A stretch of 64,000 nucleotides of DNA from Tritonibacter mobilis (lineage in GTDB: Bacteria > Pseudomonadota > Alphaproteobacteria > Rhodobacterales > Rhodobacteraceae), in assembly GCF_001681715.1 (NCBI RefSeq), contig NZ_LNWY01000017.1, positions 25,252 through 89,251 on the forward strand. The letters run 5' to 3'. The stretch's first letter is position 1, and each line of letters opens with the position of its first letter. Shown in pieces: positions 1 through 8,383 of this stretch. Made by a program: the position numbers and the translations under genes. Under the pieces are notes generated by a model. The model had not been told where the DNA came from, did no database searches, and saw nothing but the letters and a program-made list of their open reading frames with translations.

Positions 1-129
1 AGCTGGAACGTAAACCAGTGGTTAACAGTGTTCCAGCAACGCGTTGCTTTTACAGCGTTTTAATGAGGTGATGAAGAGTTGGACAGAGGGTTTTTCGAGC
101 GGGCATGGAGGGCACGTGACGTAAATTGA

Positions 130-230
130 GCTTATCGGCGCCTGCATATTCTGCTGAGCCGCGACGCATCGACGACATGAACGTGAAAAACGTTCTTGGT
201 CAGATCAAGGCCAACGGTCGTTGGGGTCAT
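130..230 (-). pseudogene. IS110-family transposase, N-terminal remnant
   Basis: Read leftward from an ATG at 230, the sequence encodes about 33 residues including TTVGLDLTKNVFHVHVVDA, the typical start of IS110-family DEDD transposases, then runs into a stop. Nothing of the rest of the protein is present. A second, longer IS110 remnant lies at 19.6-20.6 kb, and the two share the GLDL/FDLAK-type beginning. It is a dead fragment. Confidence 0.6.
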
Positions 231-309
231 GGAACTCCTTTTTCAATGTGGGACCCGTATAAGGTCCCTTCTAAGGAGCGGGGCTGTCTTTCCCATCAAT
301 GGCCGACTA

Positions 310-475
310 CGTGACGAGCACCTGTTTGCTAATTTGCGCCATACCTGAGACCAGATCGCGGCCTGGCGCGAGGATTGCAATCACCACCGCCTGCATTCTA
401 GCCTCGACGGGCTCATCCTGCGGGAGGATCACCAACGGTCAGTAGAGGACCAAACCCTGAACTGAGCGAACTAAT
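310..475 (+). pseudogene. IS3-family orfB C-terminal remnant
   Basis: The reading [10 protein letters not shown], then WREDCNHHRLHSSLDG, is the C-terminal part of an IS3-family (IS511-like) integrase-type transposase. It is broken by stops. Its last 40 bases or so, through gaggaccaaaccctgaac, are nearly identical to the end of the larger broken IS3 copy at 61.07-61.88 kb, which lies in the opposite orientation. Only this tail remains. Confidence 0.65.
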
Positions 476-1066
476 ATCCGCGGACGCTGCGTGGAGCACG
501 TCAGCATGTTGCAGGATCTACCGAGGTCCGCTTTCGAGTGCTCGCTCGGTAGCCCAAGAAAAGCGTGCGCTCCGATTTGGGCGATAGCTCTCATGTATAA
601 CCAAACCCATGGTGCCTCTGAGCGGTCGGTGTGCAAAAATTAACCGACTCAAACGACTTACGCAGGAGGCTTAGTCAGATTGCCGACGCCGTTCATAGTA
701 TTCCCCAGAAGGCTGATATTTGTCGTCATCGGTGTGCCCTCCTTTCGGTTCCAATGGAACCATCATGGCATATCAGATGCCGTTGGTGGGGGCATCCACC
801 GCATCAGTTCAATATGTCTTCAGGGATTTTTTGCATCGGTCATGGCAACGTCTGCGGTAAGGGGAACACGATGCTGCATCGCAAACATGACCCGCCCGCA
901 CGCCCTGCCTTGAACTCCCTAACGGACACTAAACTGCCTAGCGACAACGCACTGGGCCCATCACCGATCTGAGCGGTTGCCGTCGCTGTCCGAAGTGACC
1001 CCAGCAGCCGAGGGTGTGTGAATACTCCGAATCCAGTTTGCTGTTCGGCGAAGACCGGAGGCAGGC
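476..1066. other. Gene-free debris between IS remnants
   Basis: No convincing coding sequence was found here. Short open frames lack family signatures and good start contexts. The stretch contains one copy (745-811) of a short repeat that recurs inverted at 19.26-19.33 kb. A purine-rich ggaggcagg stands just before the IS1182 remnant that begins at 1067. Confidence 0.5.
745..811 (+). repeat. About 67-bp repeat, copy 1 (inverted relative to copy 2)
   Basis: This segment matches the reverse complement of 19264-19330 at roughly 90 percent by eye, including an exact core ttccaatggaaccatcatgg. Copy 2 contains a hairpin, ATGGCAT-agag-ATGCCAT. The two copies lie in opposite orientation on either side of the copper island. 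They are probably remnants of the same mobile element, but the family is not recognised. Confidence 0.6.
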
Positions 1067-1520
1067 ATGCCGGGTTATATCGAGGATACGGACCGAAGTC
1101 AGGCGACACTTTCTCCAGCCCGGCTGGAAGACAGGATAGACGCGGATAATCCGGTCAGCGTGATTGACCTCTTCGTGGACGAGGTTGAGCTTGGGGAGAT
1201 CGGTTTCCTGCGGACAGCGCCGGCGTAGACAGGAGGGCCCTGCTATCACCCATCGGTCCTGCTGAAGCTTTTCATCTATGGCTATCTGAACCGTGTCCCT
1301 TCGAGCCGTGCCCTGGAGCAGGAGGCTGGGCGCAATGTCGAGGTGATGTGGCTGGCAGGTCGGCTTGTCCCGGAGCACAAGGCGATCGCCGATTTTCGGC
1401 GCGAGTTCGAAGGATCAATTCCTTGAGAATGGCCCGGCGATCCGGCGGACCTGTGCTGCCATCAATTGCTCCAAGTTCAAGGCGGTAAATAATCGCGACA
1501 AGAACTTCACCAAACCAGCG
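1067..1520 (+). pseudogene. IS1182-family transposase, N-terminal remnant
   Basis: From the ATG at 1067, preceded by ggaggcagg, the frame reads MPGYIEDTDRSQATLSPARL, then VIDLFVDEVELGEIGF, HPSVLLKLFIYGYLNR and EVMWLAGRLVPEHKAIADF. This is the conserved start of IS1182-family DDE transposases. An in-frame stop follows the LRTAPA segment and the frame breaks after about 1420. A later scrap, CAAINCSKFKAVNNRDKNFT, is also IS1182-like. The gene is truncated and dead. A different IS1182 fragment occurs at 54.2-54.6 kb. Confidence 0.75.
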
Positions 1521-1556
1521 TACTTTTCATGCTAGATGCAACAGTCTACGACCTTT

Positions 1557-1576
1557 GATACAAAAGAGTACAATCA
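1557..1576 (+). promoter_or_regulatory. Tandem GATACA-type site upstream of the response regulator gene
   Basis: GATACAAAAG and AGTACAATCA stand head to tail with a 10-bp period, 38 bp before the response regulator start. The same architecture recurs at 4064-4083, 7418-7437 and 19193-19212. Direct repeats one helical turn apart are the usual binding arrangement of OmpR/PhoB-type regulators, so autoregulation is likely. The second half-site here is the weakest of the set. Confidence 0.4.
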
Positions 1577-1614
1577 GACCAAGTTTGTCGACGTAGGATG
1601 CGTTAACTAGCGTT

Positions 1615-2343
1615 ATGCAAAACACCACACCACATATCTTGGTCGTTGACGACCATAGAGAAATTCGAACTGCAGTTACCCGATATCTTGAAAAAAATGG
1701 TCTGCGGACTTCGATGGCAAAAGATGTAAGAGAGATGGATACCGTGTTGGTAACCAATAACATTGATCTTGTCGTATTGGATGTGATGATGCCTGGCGAA
1801 GACGGTCTGTCCGCGTGTAAACGGCTGTCTCAGGTTGGCGATGTTCCGGTTCTGTTGCTGACTGCTCTCGGTGAGGACATTGACCGGATTGTCGGTCTGG
1901 AAACCGGAGCGGATGACTATTTAGCTAAGCCGTTCAATCCCCGCGAGTTGTTGGCACGAATTAGAGCTATTCTGCGACGAACTTCCGGTACCGCGTCTCC
2001 GGCAGGCAAGCTTGCGGGAAAACGCATCCGGTTTGCGCAATGGACCCTGGACACGGACCGGCGTGTTATCGTGGACAGCGATGGTCGAGAAACCAGTCTG
2101 ACCAGTGCTGATTTCAAGCTTCTTGTCGTGATGCTAGAGCGGGCTAGACTGGTGTTGAGTCGCGAGCAACTTATGGAATTGACATCTGGCAGGGTAGGGG
2201 CGCCACTTGACCGGACAATCGACAACCAGATCAGCCGCCTAAGGCGCAAAATCGAGAAAGACCTGCTACGCCCGAGCCTCATCACGACATTTCGAAATGG
2301 GGGTTATTGTTTATCAGCAGATGTAGAAGTTTTAGAAAAGTGA
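1615..2343 (+). CDS. OmpR/PhoB-family response regulator
   Basis: This 242-residue protein has an N-terminal receiver domain (about 6-120) with the acidic DDH cluster near residue 10, the phospho-acceptor Asp56 in VVLDVMMPGEDG, a conserved Thr in LLTALGE and Lys in YLAKPFNPREL. A C-terminal winged-helix DNA-binding domain (about 140-235) follows, with RTIDNQISRLRRKIE as recognition region. The histidine kinase gene begins 37 bp before its stop, so the two form one unit. Position at the edge of a copper island suggests copper sensing in the CopR/CusR manner; that is inference from context. Its gene is more AT-rich than the copper genes downstream. Confidence 0.92.
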   Translation: MQNTTPHILVVDDHREIRTAVTRYLEKNGLRTSMAKDVREMDTVLVTNNIDLVVLDVMMPGEDGLSACKRLSQVGDVPVLLLTALGEDIDRIVGLETGADDYLAKPFNPRELLARIRAILRRTSGTASPAGKLAGKRIRFAQWTLDTDRRVIVDSDGRETSLTSADFKLLVVMLERARLVLSREQLMELTSGRVGAPLDRTIDNQISRLRRKIEKDLLRPSLITTFRNGGYCLSADVEVLEK

Positions 2344-3719
2344 GGTTCGCACCGCAAAGCCTTCGGGCCCAAATTGTTAGCTTGGTCCTTGTGTCACTTG
2401 TGATTGCGCAAGTTGTTACACTAGTCTTGTTGGAGGACCAGAGAGATCTTGCTGTGCGGGCTGCAATTGGCGACGAGGCAACGGGTAGGGCAGTTAATGT
2501 TGTACGATTGATTGAAAAAGCACCAGAAAGCCTACGTGGTCAGATTGTAAGCGCGGCCAATTCACCTTTGGTGCAATTCGAGATTGGCACCGTTCCTGTA
2601 GTCGACCATGCTTCTCATGATGCGAGAGGGGTCACGGAAGCAAGGGTCCGTGCTCTGCTCGGCGATGATTTCAGTCGTGACATTCGGGCTGAGTTACACG
2701 AGATAGACAGTTCAGCGCTGCCGTTCACCTATCTTGAGCCAAATATGGCGGAACTGCATAGAGAGATGATGCGGGGTCAATTGCTTGCAGTCGAGATGCA
2801 GCTTTCGATTGCTCTATCAGGCGGTGATTGGCTTAACGTTTCTACTAGGTTTGAGCGCCCGCCTTTTCAATGGCCACAATTTGCTACTCTATCTTTCGGA
2901 TTGAGCGCGGGTTTCATACTTCTAGTTTTGTTTTGGTACCTCCTTGCGCGGGTCACTGGACCCTTGCGTCTGTTGGCGGATGCCGCCGAGAAGCTTGGAC
3001 CGGAACAATGCGGACCGGTGCTTCCCTCAGCAGGGCCGCGCGAAGTAAAGGAACTAATCCAGACCTTTAATCGAATGCAAGACCGGATAGTTAGGCTCGT
3101 AGCAGAGCGCACGCGTATGCTTGCAGCAATGGGGCATGATCTGCGTTCACCGCTGACAGCAATGCGTGTTCGTACTGAGATGGTCGAAGATGATGAAACC
3201 CGCGATAGTCTCATAGCGTCAATTGTGGAAATGCAGCATATGGTCGAGGAAACTTTGTCCTTTGCTCGAGGATTGGCGGACGCCGAACCGCGGCAAAACG
3301 TTAATATAGGGTCGTTTCTCGAAACTCTACGTGAGAGTATGCTGGAAAGTTTTACCTTGATCCAAGGGGATGGTGTGCGGGTGCGAGTTCGGCCCAATGC
3401 AATACGGCGCGCCCTGCGAAATGTTATTGAGAATGCTCAAAGGTACAGCGGAGGCGCAGAGGTAAGCTACGCATCAGTTGCTGATACTGTCGTTATACGT
3501 GTCTGCGACCGAGGCCCAGGCATTCCCGAGCCGGAACTGGAGCGGGTGTTCGATCCATTTATGCGTTTGGAGGCCTCTCGTTCGCGAGATACTGGCGGGC
3601 ACGGGCTGGGTTTATCAATCGCGCGCAGTATTTTGCGTGGGCATGGCGGCGACATTGTGTTGACCAATCGCTCCAGTGGGGGGCTCTGTGCTAGCCTAAT
3701 ACTGCCTATAGAAACATGA
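2307..3719 (+). CDS. Sensor histidine kinase, partner of the 1615 regulator
   Basis: This 470-residue membrane kinase has a transmembrane helix near residues 24-42, a periplasmic sensing segment of about 170 residues, a second helix near 195-220 (FGLSAGFILLVLFWYLLARV) and a HAMP linker. The HisKA domain carries the phosphorylated His277 in MGHDLRSPLTAMR. The HATPase domain shows the N box NVIENAQRY, G1 DRGPGIPEPELERVF and G2 GHGLGLSIARS. The start overlaps the regulator gene by 37 bp in another frame. The periplasmic segment has no obvious Met/His metal cluster, so copper as the signal is inferred from the neighbours only. Confidence 0.9.
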   Translation: MFISRCRSFRKVRFAPQSLRAQIVSLVLVSLVIAQVVTLVLLEDQRDLAVRAAIGDEATGRAVNVVRLIEKAPESLRGQIVSAANSPLVQFEIGTVPVVDHASHDARGVTEARVRALLGDDFSRDIRAELHEIDSSALPFTYLEPNMAELHREMMRGQLLAVEMQLSIALSGGDWLNVSTRFERPPFQWPQFATLSFGLSAGFILLVLFWYLLARVTGPLRLLADAAEKLGPEQCGPVLPSAGPREVKELIQTFNRMQDRIVRLVAERTRMLAAMGHDLRSPLTAMRVRTEMVEDDETRDSLIASIVEMQHMVEETLSFARGLADAEPRQNVNIGSFLETLRESMLESFTLIQGDGVRVRVRPNAIRRALRNVIENAQRYSGGAEVSYASVADTVVIRVCDRGPGIPEPELERVFDPFMRLEASRSRDTGGHGLGLSIARSILRGHGGDIVLTNRSSGGLCASLILPIET

Positions 3720-3727
3720 AGTCGAGT

Positions 3728-3997
3728 TCAGGATTTCGGGCTTTGTGCGGTGTTTTCGTGGGCCGTAGCATCAGACGTGTGACAGGATTTCCCACTCAAT
3801 CTATGCAACACGAAATGTAGGCCAAGGCAAACGGCAAGCGGCACAATGATCCAAAGATTACCTGATATTGTTGTTAGGCTATTATCAAAGATTATTGCGA
3901 TGGCGATAGGCGCAATGATTACTAGGGAGCAAATTAGCATCCCCCATTTGGCTAGCCAGGGAGCACTATCGTTCCGAGATGTGGGCTTATGCTTCAT
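3728..3997 (-). CDS. Small membrane protein, DUF2933-like
   Basis: This 89-residue protein is transcribed toward the kinase gene. It has two hydrophobic segments (about 16-38 and 46-64), then LHFVLHRLSGKSCH, the His/Cys-bearing tail typical of DUF2933 proteins. Such proteins commonly sit in bacterial copper/silver resistance clusters, but their biochemical role is not established. The start faces the cytochrome/oxidase operon, with the tandem GATACA site at 4064-4083 between them, so both could be controlled together. Confidence 0.7.
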   Translation of the reverse strand: MKHKPTSRNDSAPWLAKWGMLICSLVIIAPIAIAIIFDNSLTTISGNLWIIVPLAVCLGLHFVLHRLSGKSCHTSDATAHENTAQSPKS

Positions 3998-4063
3998 TTT
4001 GATGAACCCTTCGTTTCGATTTCACCAAACCCAACTCGCACTTTCCTGCGTGGGAAGGTCAAG

Positions 4064-4083
4064 GATACATATCGATACAAAAC
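4064..4083 (+). promoter_or_regulatory. Tandem GATACA operator in the cytochrome/oxidase promoter region
   Basis: The sequence is GATACATATCGATACAAAAC, two exact GATACA hexamers with a 10-bp period. It lies between the leftward DUF2933 gene (start 3997) and the rightward cytochrome c gene (start 4153). This is the best-conserved of four such sites in the copper island, and the likely ligand is the linked OmpR-type regulator. Confidence 0.5.
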
Positions 4084-4152
4084 AAATCTTGCCGCTGAAT
4101 TGATCTTCCCGCACTGAAAGAAAGCCCGCCTTACAAGGTGGAACGCAATCCA

Positions 4153-4632
4153 ATGGCTTTCATCGGACAGTTGAAGACAATGAGAAAGTTTACTGGGGTA
4201 GCTTTAACAGTAGTTTTAGTTGGAATTTGCCTTTTCGTGTGGAGCCGCCTCGAAATTGGACAACAACCGCTACCGTCAGGATCGCCGGGTGTAACTGAGT
4301 TGGAAGAGCCATCGGTCATTACCGATGTTACCTTGCCAGATCAGCTGTCTGAGAACGCCCAAATTGGAAAGCGGGCTTTCGAGGTGAAGTGTGCCGTGTG
4401 CCATGGCCAGAGTGCTGCTGGTAAAAATGGTGTCGCCCCCCCTTTGGTACATTCAATATATCGGCCCGGCCACCACGCCGATGCAGCTTTCCTGATCGCT
4501 GCTAGAAACGGCGTGCGAGCGCATCACTGGAAGTTCGGAAGTATGCCGCCGGTTGAGGACATCACCGAGGGAGAGGTGCGTTTGGTCACCCAGTATATCC
4601 GCGAACTACAACGGGCGAACGGGATCGAATGA
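4153..4632 (+). CDS. Exported class I c-type cytochrome
   Basis: An N-terminal signal or anchor helix (FTGVALTVVLVGICLFVW) is followed by one haem-binding motif CAVCHG and a distal methionine in FGSMPPVEDITEGE, the order seen in small monohaem cytochromes. The ATG at 4153 is chosen because aaggtgga lies 8-12 bp upstream. A GTG at 4138 and an ATG at 4180 are alternatives. It is the first gene of a cytochrome / oxidase / cytochrome / DsbA-like set. In the periplasm it could receive electrons from the multicopper oxidase reaction or pass them on; the direction cannot be read from sequence. Confidence 0.85.
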   Translation: MAFIGQLKTMRKFTGVALTVVLVGICLFVWSRLEIGQQPLPSGSPGVTELEEPSVITDVTLPDQLSENAQIGKRAFEVKCAVCHGQSAAGKNGVAPPLVHSIYRPGHHADAAFLIAARNGVRAHHWKFGSMPPVEDITEGEVRLVTQYIRELQRANGIE

Positions 4633-4678
4633 TGTCGGCCTCAGTGGGTCGAACACCGCAAGACAGTAAGGCAAAACT

Positions 4679-6073
4679 ATGTTGAGCAGACGTTCCTTTC
4701 TATGGGCATCGGGTGGGGTGACCGCTATGACCGCGCTTCCCGCAGCCGCGAAACGTGCCCTGGCCACTACGCCCGAGCTGGTAGCGAGCGCGCACCCGGT
4801 GCAGCTGCTGCCGTCGGGCTACCCGGAAACCTCAATCTGGGGTTATGGCGCTCAGACATCGGGCCCGGAGATTCGGGTGAAGCAGGGCGCGCGGATCTCG
4901 CGCCGTTTCGTCAACCAACTGCCGCAGGCCAGCTCAGTTCACTGGCACGGGCTGCGTGCGGAAAACGCGATGGACGGGGTTTCGGGGCTGACGCAGGAGG
5001 CAGTGTCGCCAGGGAATAGCTTTGACTATGATCTGGCAGCTGAGGATGCCGGTACTTTCTGGTATCACTCGCACAATCGCTCGGCCGAGCAGGTGGCGCG
5101 CGGGCTTTATGGAGCGCTGATCGTCGACGAGCCTACGCCGCCTGATGTGGATCGTGATGTGACGCTGATGTTGGACGACTGGCGGGTCGACCCCAAGACC
5201 GGCCAGATCACTCAGGATTTCGGCGCTTCACATGATCTGTCGCACGGCGGGCGCCTAGGCAATTTCATCTCAACCAACGGCGAGGCCACCTATCGACTGC
5301 CGGTCAGGCGGCACGAGCGGCTGCGGCTGCGAATCGTGAATGCGGCGAATGCTAGGCTGTTCACGCTTGGGCTTCAGGGGCTTGACGGTTGGCTGATGGC
5401 CTACGATGGAATGCCGGTAACAAGCCCCGAGCCGGTGCCAGAGACCTTCACGCTGGGTCCCGGTCAGCGGGTTGATCTGTTCGTGGATGTCATCGCCGAA
5501 GATGGCGTCGAGGCGTTGCTGGGGCGCATTGACCAGAGCAAAGGTTATGTACAGGCGATTTTTCCGGTGTCGGGCAGCAGCAGCGCCAATCGCCGCCTCG
5601 TGCCCGCGCCGCTGCCTCTCAACAGAGCGCCGGATATGACCGATCTCGCCGAGGCTGCAACTCTGAGGCTGGAGATGAGCGGCGGTGCCATGGGCAGCAT
5701 GCGCGAGGCCATCTGGAACGGTTACAGCCGAAAAGCGGGGGAGCTAATGGAGAACGGGCAGTTCTGGGCTTTTAACGGGCTTGTCGGAATGACCGAGACT
5801 CCGCTGGCACGCCTGTCGCTTGGTCAGGTCGCACGAATGACCGTGGTCAACGACACTGTCTTTCCACATGCGATGCACCTGCACGGGATGCACTTCCGGG
5901 TGCTCGCCCAAGACGGAACCCCCGGGCCGCTGCGGGACACGCTGCTGACTCTGCGCGGGGAAAGCTACGAGATCGTCTTTGCCGCTGACAACCCGGGCCG
6001 TTGGGCCTTTCATTGCCACATGCTTAGCCACGCGGCTTCGGGCATGATGACTTGGATCGAGGTGACGGCATGA
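4679..6073 (+). CDS. Tat-exported multicopper oxidase
   Basis: This 464-residue protein begins with a twin-arginine-type leader (SRRSFLWASGG, cleavage near AAAKRALA). It carries all four copper-ligand motifs in order: HWHGLRAENAMDG, FWYHSHNRSAEQ, HAMHLHGMHF and AFHCHMLSHAASGM. It resembles SufI/CueO-type laccases and most likely oxidises Cu(I) or an organic substrate in the periplasm. It lacks a long Met-rich insert, unlike the CopA oxidase at 16844-18637, so the island encodes two distinct oxidases. Its stop overlaps the next cytochrome start (ATGA). Confidence 0.9.
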   Translation: MLSRRSFLWASGGVTAMTALPAAAKRALATTPELVASAHPVQLLPSGYPETSIWGYGAQTSGPEIRVKQGARISRRFVNQLPQASSVHWHGLRAENAMDGVSGLTQEAVSPGNSFDYDLAAEDAGTFWYHSHNRSAEQVARGLYGALIVDEPTPPDVDRDVTLMLDDWRVDPKTGQITQDFGASHDLSHGGRLGNFISTNGEATYRLPVRRHERLRLRIVNAANARLFTLGLQGLDGWLMAYDGMPVTSPEPVPETFTLGPGQRVDLFVDVIAEDGVEALLGRIDQSKGYVQAIFPVSGSSSANRRLVPAPLPLNRAPDMTDLAEAATLRLEMSGGAMGSMREAIWNGYSRKAGELMENGQFWAFNGLVGMTETPLARLSLGQVARMTVVNDTVFPHAMHLHGMHFRVLAQDGTPGPLRDTLLTLRGESYEIVFAADNPGRWAFHCHMLSHAASGMMTWIEVTA

Positions 6074-6570
6074 AACCCATCTATCTTGCCAGCCTTGCCG
6101 TTGCGATCACCGGCTTGGCCGCTGTGGTTTATGTTGTAGGCATACCATCGCGGTCCGTATCCGCAGTCGCATCTATTTTTGCAAGCAACGCGAGCGAAGC
6201 CATGCTTGCGCAGGGGCAGATTCTTTATCAGGAAAACTGCGCCTCCTGTCATGGTAAGTCGCTGGAGGGACAGCCAAACTGGCGTGAACCGGATGCGGAC
6301 GGCCGTCTGCCGGCGCCCCCGCATGACGAGAGCGGACATACCTGGCACCACCCCGACAGCATGCTGTTTGATTACACCAAGTTTGGCGGACAGGTGACGC
6401 TGGCCACAATGGGGGTGGAGATGGAAAGCGGCATGCCCGCCTTTGGCGAGCGCCTGAGTGACGATCAGATCCGTTCGGTCCTAGACTATATCAAATCGAC
6501 TTGGCCCGCGCGCGTACACGCCGCCCAAGCCGAGCAGACCCGCGCCGACGAAGAGGCACGAAACAAATGA
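6070..6570 (+). CDS. Exported c-type cytochrome following the multicopper oxidase
   Basis: The start ATG at 6070 overlaps the oxidase stop in ATGA, so the two are translationally coupled; an upstream TTG is less likely. The 166-residue product has a signal anchor (YLASLAVAITGLAAVVYVVG), a single haem motif CASCHGKSLEG and a distal Met in MESGMPAFGERLSDDQI. Coupling to a multicopper oxidase suggests an electron-transfer pair at the outer face of the inner membrane. The C-terminal tail is charged and probably flexible. Confidence 0.87.
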   Translation: MKPIYLASLAVAITGLAAVVYVVGIPSRSVSAVASIFASNASEAMLAQGQILYQENCASCHGKSLEGQPNWREPDADGRLPAPPHDESGHTWHHPDSMLFDYTKFGGQVTLATMGVEMESGMPAFGERLSDDQIRSVLDYIKSTWPARVHAAQAEQTRADEEARNK

Positions 6571-7301
6571 CCCGAGCCAAGCATATCATCCTTTGGGCCA
6601 GTCTCTCGACGATGCCTTTAATCGCTCAGGCCAGCGAGCGCAGCGACGACGAGATCAAAGCGCAGGTATATCAGGCGATCCTGGAGCGCCCCGAGATCCT
6701 CCTGCAAGCAGTCGAACAGTTGCAACAGGCTGAAGAGGAGGCACAGGCGGCCTCGGCCCATGCAGCGCTGACCGGAGACCGGGACAGCCTGTTCAACGAT
6801 CCTAACGCGCCGGTTTTGGGCAACCCCGAAGGCGATGTGACGGTGGTGGAGTTCTTTGACTACAACTGCCCCTATTGCCGCCGCGCTATGGCCGAGGTTC
6901 AGGGTCTGGTCGACGCAGATCCGAATGTGCGGCTGATCTATCGTGAGTGGCCAATCCTCGGAGATGGGTCTGATTTTGCCGCCCGCGCGGCGCTTGCTGC
7001 TCGTCAGCAAGGCAAATACGAGGCGTTTCACTGGGCGTTGATGGGAATGTCGGGCAAGGCGAACGAGACTAGCGTGCTCCGGATCGCCCGCGAGGTTGGT
7101 CTGGATACCGAGCAATTGCAGCGCGATATGGAGGCCCCCGAAGTCGCCGCGCATATCGCGCAATCCATGATGCTCGCGCAGAAGCTAGGGTTCAACGGCA
7201 CCCCCTCTTTTGTGGTCGAAGATCGTCTGGTGCCCGGTTTCGTCGAACAATCAAAGTTGCAGGAAGAGGTCGATCGCGCGCGCGGCACTTCGACTGACTA
7301 A
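6567..7301 (+). CDS. DsbA-family periplasmic thiol oxidoreductase
   Basis: The ATG at 6567 overlaps the preceding stop. The protein (244 residues) has a signal peptide, then a helical N-terminal region of the kind seen in ScsC/Com1-type DsbA proteins (IKAQVYQAILERPEILLQAV), then a thioredoxin fold with active site FDYNCPYCRR and the cis-proline loop GTPSFVVEDRLVPG. In copper operons such proteins repair or protect thiols damaged by copper, or help assemble cytochromes. It is the last gene of the 4153-7301 unit. Confidence 0.87.
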   Translation: MTRAKHIILWASLSTMPLIAQASERSDDEIKAQVYQAILERPEILLQAVEQLQQAEEEAQAASAHAALTGDRDSLFNDPNAPVLGNPEGDVTVVEFFDYNCPYCRRAMAEVQGLVDADPNVRLIYREWPILGDGSDFAARAALAARQQGKYEAFHWALMGMSGKANETSVLRIAREVGLDTEQLQRDMEAPEVAAHIAQSMMLAQKLGFNGTPSFVVEDRLVPGFVEQSKLQEEVDRARGTSTD

Positions 7302-7417
7302 CTCGTCTGCGAGATATATTTCGAACAAAACTCCTTCTAGCCGCGCCCTCGCTCGTAGCTTTCTTTCGAGGTGAGATATCTGAAAATTGTAACAGCCTGT
7401 CGCAGCATCTAGGCCTA

Positions 7418-7437
7418 GTTACACACCGATACAAATG
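7418..7437 (+). promoter_or_regulatory. Tandem GATACA-type site before the TVP38-type gene
   Basis: The sequence GTTACACACCGATACAAATG has two half-sites with a 10-bp period, the second an exact GATACA. It ends only 11 bp before the first possible start (GTG 7449) of the next gene. Since a promoter should lie downstream of an activator site of this kind, the true start is probably one of the later TTG/GTG codons (7536, 7551 or 7563). Confidence 0.45.
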
Positions 7438-7448
7438 TCTCTCGGGTT

Positions 7449-8264
7449 GTGCTGCTACTGCCCGAGGTCACTGCTTATATCTGGCGAAGCAGCACTCCGC
7501 TGTCTTCCGTTCAACCTTCAGTTACAGGTGCAAAGTTGCTGAGCAGACAAGTGCAGAGGTCGTTGTCCAAGCGTCCGATAACGGTCGCGCTACTCGCCGT
7601 TCTGGCGGGGGCACTGACGGTTGGATTGATCGTTGGATGGGGCGGGCTGAATCAACAGAATGTTGCAACCATACTGGAACGGGCCGGTCCTTTGGGACCC
7701 ATCGCCATTGTCGTACTGATGATGCTGGCCGTGGTTATCAGTCCTTTGCCTTCGGCCCCAATCGCGATCGCCGCTGGTGCTGCTTACGGCCATGTTCTGG
7801 GCACCGGGCTAGTGCTGGTCGGGGCACTGGTAGGTGCCATGATCGCCTTCGCCTTAGCACGGTTGCTAGGGCGGGCATTCGTGGCTCGATGGATCGGGCC
7901 TATGCCCGATGCGGGCCTGTTCGGATCGCAGAATTTTTTGACCTGGACCGTCTTCGTCAGCCGCCTGGTGCCCTTCGTGTCATTTGACCTAATCAGCTAC
8001 GCGGCGGGGATGTCGATTCTGCGCCCTTGGCGGTTCGTGCTGGCAACCTTAGCCGGGATAGTGCCTGCCAGTTTCGGGTTGGCTCATCTGGGTAGCGCGT
8101 TGAGCCAACCCGCTTCGGACGGCGTGTTCTTGCCTGTTCTGGCGCTCGGCCTTCTGACCGGCGTGCCTGTGATCTGGGCCACATGGCGATCTTGGCGTGT
8201 CACTGGGTTATCGGATGCAGATTGCTCGCCCACTCAATCAACCAAATTGTCAAGGAATCTCTGA
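7449..8264 (+). CDS. TVP38/TMEM64 (DedA-superfamily) membrane protein
   Basis: This predicted inner-membrane protein has several hydrophobic segments and the superfamily core AAGAAYGHVLGTGLVLVGAL, followed by FALARLLGRAFVARW and the LVPFVSFDLISYAAG region. The family includes putative membrane-lipid or ion transporters, often found beside mercury or copper genes. The longest frame starts at GTG 7449, but the regulatory site immediately upstream favours a later start such as TTG 7563, which has agagg 5-9 bp ahead. Its stop overlaps the next small gene (TGATG). Confidence 0.8.
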   Translation: MLLLPEVTAYIWRSSTPLSSVQPSVTGAKLLSRQVQRSLSKRPITVALLAVLAGALTVGLIVGWGGLNQQNVATILERAGPLGPIAIVVLMMLAVVISPLPSAPIAIAAGAAYGHVLGTGLVLVGALVGAMIAFALARLLGRAFVARWIGPMPDAGLFGSQNFLTWTVFVSRLVPFVSFDLISYAAGMSILRPWRFVLATLAGIVPASFGLAHLGSALSQPASDGVFLPVLALGLLTGVPVIWATWRSWRVTGLSDADCSPTQSTKLSRNL

Positions 8265-8383
8265 TGATGCTCATTTTCTATACCCTATTGTTGTTCCCGT
8301 TCGTCGGGCTGGCTCTGCACCGCGTGGTGCAACGCCAGTTGATCCGTATTGAAAAACCGACCTGGAAAGGAGTTTCTTCGTGA
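8264..8383 (+). CDS. Very small membrane protein, 39 residues
   Basis: Starting with two ATG codons in the stop/start overlap at 8262-8266, this frame encodes one hydrophobic helix (MLIFYTLLLFPFVGLALH) and a basic tail. It ends in GTGA, overlapping the start of the next gene. The double overlap, with genes on both sides co-directional, is good evidence that it is translated. No family is recognised. Confidence 0.6.
   Translation: MMLIFYTLLLFPFVGLALHRVVQRQLIRIEKPTWKGVSS

Noticed and set aside
250..268. GGGACC/GGTCCC hairpin as a terminator
   Set aside because: The six-base stem is flanked by no T run and sits in IS debris with no gene ending there.
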